Assembly: GCA_051657715.1 (NCBI GenBank)
Contig: JBOFLF010000017.1
Coordinates: 1-64,000, forward strand
Direction: 5' to 3'
DNA length: 64,000 nt
Source: JBOFBH01 sp051657715
GTDB taxonomy: Bacteria; Actinomycetota; Actinomycetes; Actinomycetales; Angustibacteraceae
The notes beneath the pieces were generated by a model. That model had not been told where the DNA came from, did no database searches, and saw nothing but the letters and a program-made list of their open reading frames with translations. A program made the position numbers and the translations under genes. Below are positions 61,894 through 64,000 of this stretch, piece by piece. Each line of letters begins with the position of its first letter. Position 1 is the first letter of the stretch.

Positions 61894-64000
61894 TCAGCCG
61901 CCGATGAAGGTCTCCAGCCCTGGTTTCACCGTAGGCCGGCCGAACAGCCACCCCTGAGCGAAGTCGCACCCCATGTCCCGGAGCAGGTCGGCCTGCAGCG
62001 GTGTCTCCACCCCCTCCGCGGTCACCGGGTAACCGTGGGCGTGGGCGAGCTCGATCACGGCGCGCACCACGGCACTGGCCCGAGTCGATCCGTTCAACCG
62101 GCCGACGAACGTGCGGTCGACCTTGATGAACGAGACGGGCAGATCCTGCAGGTAGGCCAAGGCCGAGTAGCCGGTGCCGAAGTCGTCCACCCCGGCCTGG
62201 ATCCCGGCCGCCGCCAACCGGACCAACGTGTCCTGCGCGGTCGATCCGCCCGGCACCAGGCTGGTCTCGGTGATCTCCAGCCGTAGTTCCGATGGCCGCA
62301 GGCCGTGTTCGGCCAGCAAGTCGAGGATGCCGTCGTCGAACCCGGGTTGGCTCAAAGTCCGTGCGGACACGTTGACCTGGACGTCCACCCCGGCCACGCC
62401 GTCCGCGCGCCACGTGGTCAGTCGTTGGACCGCTTGGCGGATCATCTGGCGATCCAACTCGACGATCAGCCCGGTGTCCTCCGCCACGGCGATGAAACCC
62501 TCCGGCAGCAGCACGCCACCCGCGTCGTCGGTGATCCGGATCAGCGCCTCGACACTCGTAACCCGGCCGTCGGCGAGCGAGACGATCGGCTGGTACGCGG
62601 TGACCAGGCGGTCGTGCTCGATCGCGGCCCGCAGGCGTCGTTCGGCCAGCAGCCGGGACTCTGCTTGTGCCTGCATCTGCTTGTCGAACAAGGCCATCCG
62701 GTCCCGACCGGCCTCCTTCGCGCGGTACATCGCGAGGTCCGCCTCGCGGAACAGCTCACCGGCCGAGTGAGTGGTGTCGGAGGTGACCGCGACGCCGATG
62801 CTGCCGGTGCACACGATCGAGGAGCTTCCCGGCACGTCGATCGGCTTGCGCACCTCCTCCACCACCCCGGTCGCGATGTCGCAGGCCGCCTCCGCGCTCG
62901 CCATCCAGGGCAGCAGGATGACGAATTCATCACCGCCCAGTCGAGCCACCGTGGGTGAGCAGTCGCTCACCAAGGGCAGTTCGAGCGTGTGCCGCAGTCG
63001 GCGGGCGATCTCTACCAGCAAGGCGTCCCCGACGGCATGCCCCAAGGTGTCGTTGACCAGCTTGAAGCGATCCAGGTCGAGCAGCAGCAGCGCGGTAACC
63101 GGGGTCACCCCCAGATCGGCATCGACGGGTGCGTCGTCGAACGGCTCGTCGGGGGTGTCCCGGGGCAGGGACACGATCGCTCGCCGGGTCAGGTCGTTCA
63201 CCACGCGACGGTTGGCAAGCCCGGTGAGGCCGTCTCGGGCGGCCATCCGGGCCACCTCCCGCTCGGCGGTCCGCTGGCTGGTGACGTCGACGACCGCACC
63301 GAAGACGACCGTCACCTCGCCGTCCTCACGCAAGGTCCTCGACCAGCTGACCAGCTCTCGCCACCCACCTGCCGCGTCTCGCAACCGCAGCGACTGGGTT
63401 GCCTGCCCGTCACCGTCTGGACGGTCACGTGCCAGCGAGCCCTGTGCGCGATCGTCCGGGTGGAGCCGGGACTCCCACATCGTCAGGGTCGGCGTCATCG
63501 CCGGGTCCAGCCCGGCGATGGCGTACATCTCCGGGGACCACTGCAGGTGCTCGGCCCGTGCGTCCCAGCGCCACAAGCCGGTCCCGGTCAACGTGGACGC
63601 CGCGGTCAGGTGCAAGCGCTCGCTGTCCAGGTCGGTCTGGGTGGCTCCCGCGGTGAGCGCTGCCGACACCGCAAGACCCAGTGCCGTCACGACGTCCAGC
63701 ACCTCACTGGTAAGTGCGAACGCATCCGGTTCCGGCGACATCACCAGCAGTACCCCAGCGGGAGTGCCGGCCGCGATCAACGGTGTGGCGACAGCGGAAC
63801 GCACTCCTAGACCGGGCGGTACGTCGGGTATCGGCGGGCTGTCCAGCAGGTCGCGGCTGACCGCCGTAGCACCAGCTTGCAGACATGATTCGCTGAACGA
63901 ACCCGCCCGCTGATACCAGCACCCGTCGAGGGAGCGCACGTCCGTGCCGGCGGACGCCACCACGTGGAAGTACCGGTCGTCCGCCAGGGAGACCACAGTG
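61894..64000 (-). CDS. GAF/PAS-GGDEF-EAL cyclic di-GMP protein (partial, cut by window end)
   Basis: The visible ~700 residues have a GAF-like N-terminal domain, a PAS-like region (SPEMYAIAGLDPAMTPTLTM), a GGDEF domain with intact LGGDEFVILLPW and an EAL domain with SVEALIRI, DDFGTGYSALAYLQDLP and FIKVDRTFVGRL. Both catalytic signatures look active, so it could make and degrade cyclic di-GMP, with sensing by the GAF/PAS part. The gene continues beyond 64000, so the N-terminus is not seen. It is convergent with the sortase gene, 24 bp apart. Confidence 0.9.
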   Translation of the reverse strand, partial: TVVSLADDRYFHVVASAGTDVRSLDGCWYQRAGSFSESCLQAGATAVSRDLLDSPPIPDVPPGLGVRSAVATPLIAAGTPAGVLLVMSPEPDAFALTSEVLDVVTALGLAVSAALTAGATQTDLDSERLHLTAASTLTGTGLWRWDARAEHLQWSPEMYAIAGLDPAMTPTLTMWESRLHPDDRAQGSLARDRPDGDGQATQSLRLRDAAGGWRELVSWSRTLREDGEVTVVFGAVVDVTSQRTAEREVARMAARDGLTGLANRRVVNDLTRRAIVSLPRDTPDEPFDDAPVDADLGVTPVTALLLLDLDRFKLVNDTLGHAVGDALLVEIARRLRHTLELPLVSDCSPTVARLGGDEFVILLPWMASAEAACDIATGVVEEVRKPIDVPGSSSIVCTGSIGVAVTSDTTHSAGELFREADLAMYRAKEAGRDRMALFDKQMQAQAESRLLAERRLRAAIEHDRLVTAYQPIVSLADGRVTSVEALIRITDDAGGVLLPEGFIAVAEDTGLIVELDRQMIRQAVQRLTTWRADGVAGVDVQVNVSARTLSQPGFDDGILDLLAEHGLRPSELRLEITETSLVPGGSTAQDTLVRLAAAGIQAGVDDFGTGYSALAYLQDLPVSFIKVDRTFVGRLNGSTRASAVVRAVIELAHAHGYPVTAEGVETPLQADLLRDMGCDFAQGWLFGRPTVKPGLETFIGG

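Overview
The window is a roughly 64-kb chromosomal segment of a high-GC actinobacterium centred on the replication origin. The diagnosis rests on gene content and order: dnaA, dnaN, gnd, recF, dciA, gyrB, gyrA, a DUF3566 gene, tRNA-Ile, a DLW-39 gene and tRNA-Ala on one side, and rpmH, rnpA, yidD, yidC, jag, rsmG, parA, parB, then trxA, trxB, an anti-sigma gene, sigM, murJ, a NUDIX gene and cca on the other. This is the arrangement known from Mycobacterium and other Actinobacteria. The genus cannot be named from the sequence alone.

Layout. (1) 1-16.8 kb is a type VII secretion (ESX-like) locus. It has membrane components EccB, EccE and EccD, a full-length EccC motor with three ATPase domains, three small helical WXG100-like proteins, a PPE/WXG-like protein with a Gly/Pro/Met-rich tail, a YbaB/EspL-like protein, an EspI-like MinD-type ATPase and several unrecognised proteins. 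No mycosin protease (MycP) is present. Two broken toxin-antitoxin remnants lie inside the locus. (2) 16.9-28.0 kb holds a NarL-type response regulator, tRNA-Ala, a 38-residue DLW-39 protein, tRNA-Ile, a DUF3566 membrane protein, gyrA, gyrB, dciA, recF, gnd and dnaN, all on the minus strand. (3) 28.0-28.9 kb is the dnaN-dnaA intergenic region with two clusters of DnaA-box-like 9-mers and is the best oriC candidate. (4) 28.9-36.1 kb holds dnaA and then rpmH-rnpA-yidD-yidC-jag-rsmG-parA-parB. Its base composition is strikingly AT-rich compared with both flanks. Two parS sites lie here, one inside parB. (5) 36.1-38.0 kb is insertion-sequence debris: an ISL3-family transposase pseudogene facing an IS3-family remnant. 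(6) 38.0-49.3 kb is a minus-strand run of ten genes, most overlapping by 4 bp: NUDIX hydrolase, DUF6049 protein, MurJ flippase, a small membrane protein, an NlpC/P60 hydrolase, a pseudokinase, SigM, its anti-sigma factor, thioredoxin reductase and thioredoxin. (7) 49.4-64 kb holds cca, an MFS transporter, two paralogous class A penicillin-binding proteins on either side of ino1 and a PadR regulator, a GT87-like membrane protein, a DUF4397 protein with a class F sortase, and a GAF/PAS-GGDEF-EAL protein cut by the window end.

How the genes work together. The core encodes replication initiation, origin segregation (ParA/ParB/parS), supercoiling control, the RNase P protein and ribosomal protein L34, and the YidC membrane insertase. 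The right arm is a cell-envelope block (lipid II flipping, peptidoglycan hydrolysis, glycan polymerisation, inositol-phosphate synthesis, sortase) with redox and extracytoplasmic-stress control. The left arm is a dedicated secretion machine with candidate substrates. The main oddities are the AT-rich origin core, a class A PBP whose KTG motif has become TIG, a serine at a normally invariant glycine of the GyrA quinolone pocket, a DnaA-box cluster between gyrB and dciA, and the decayed toxin-antitoxin and IS remnants.
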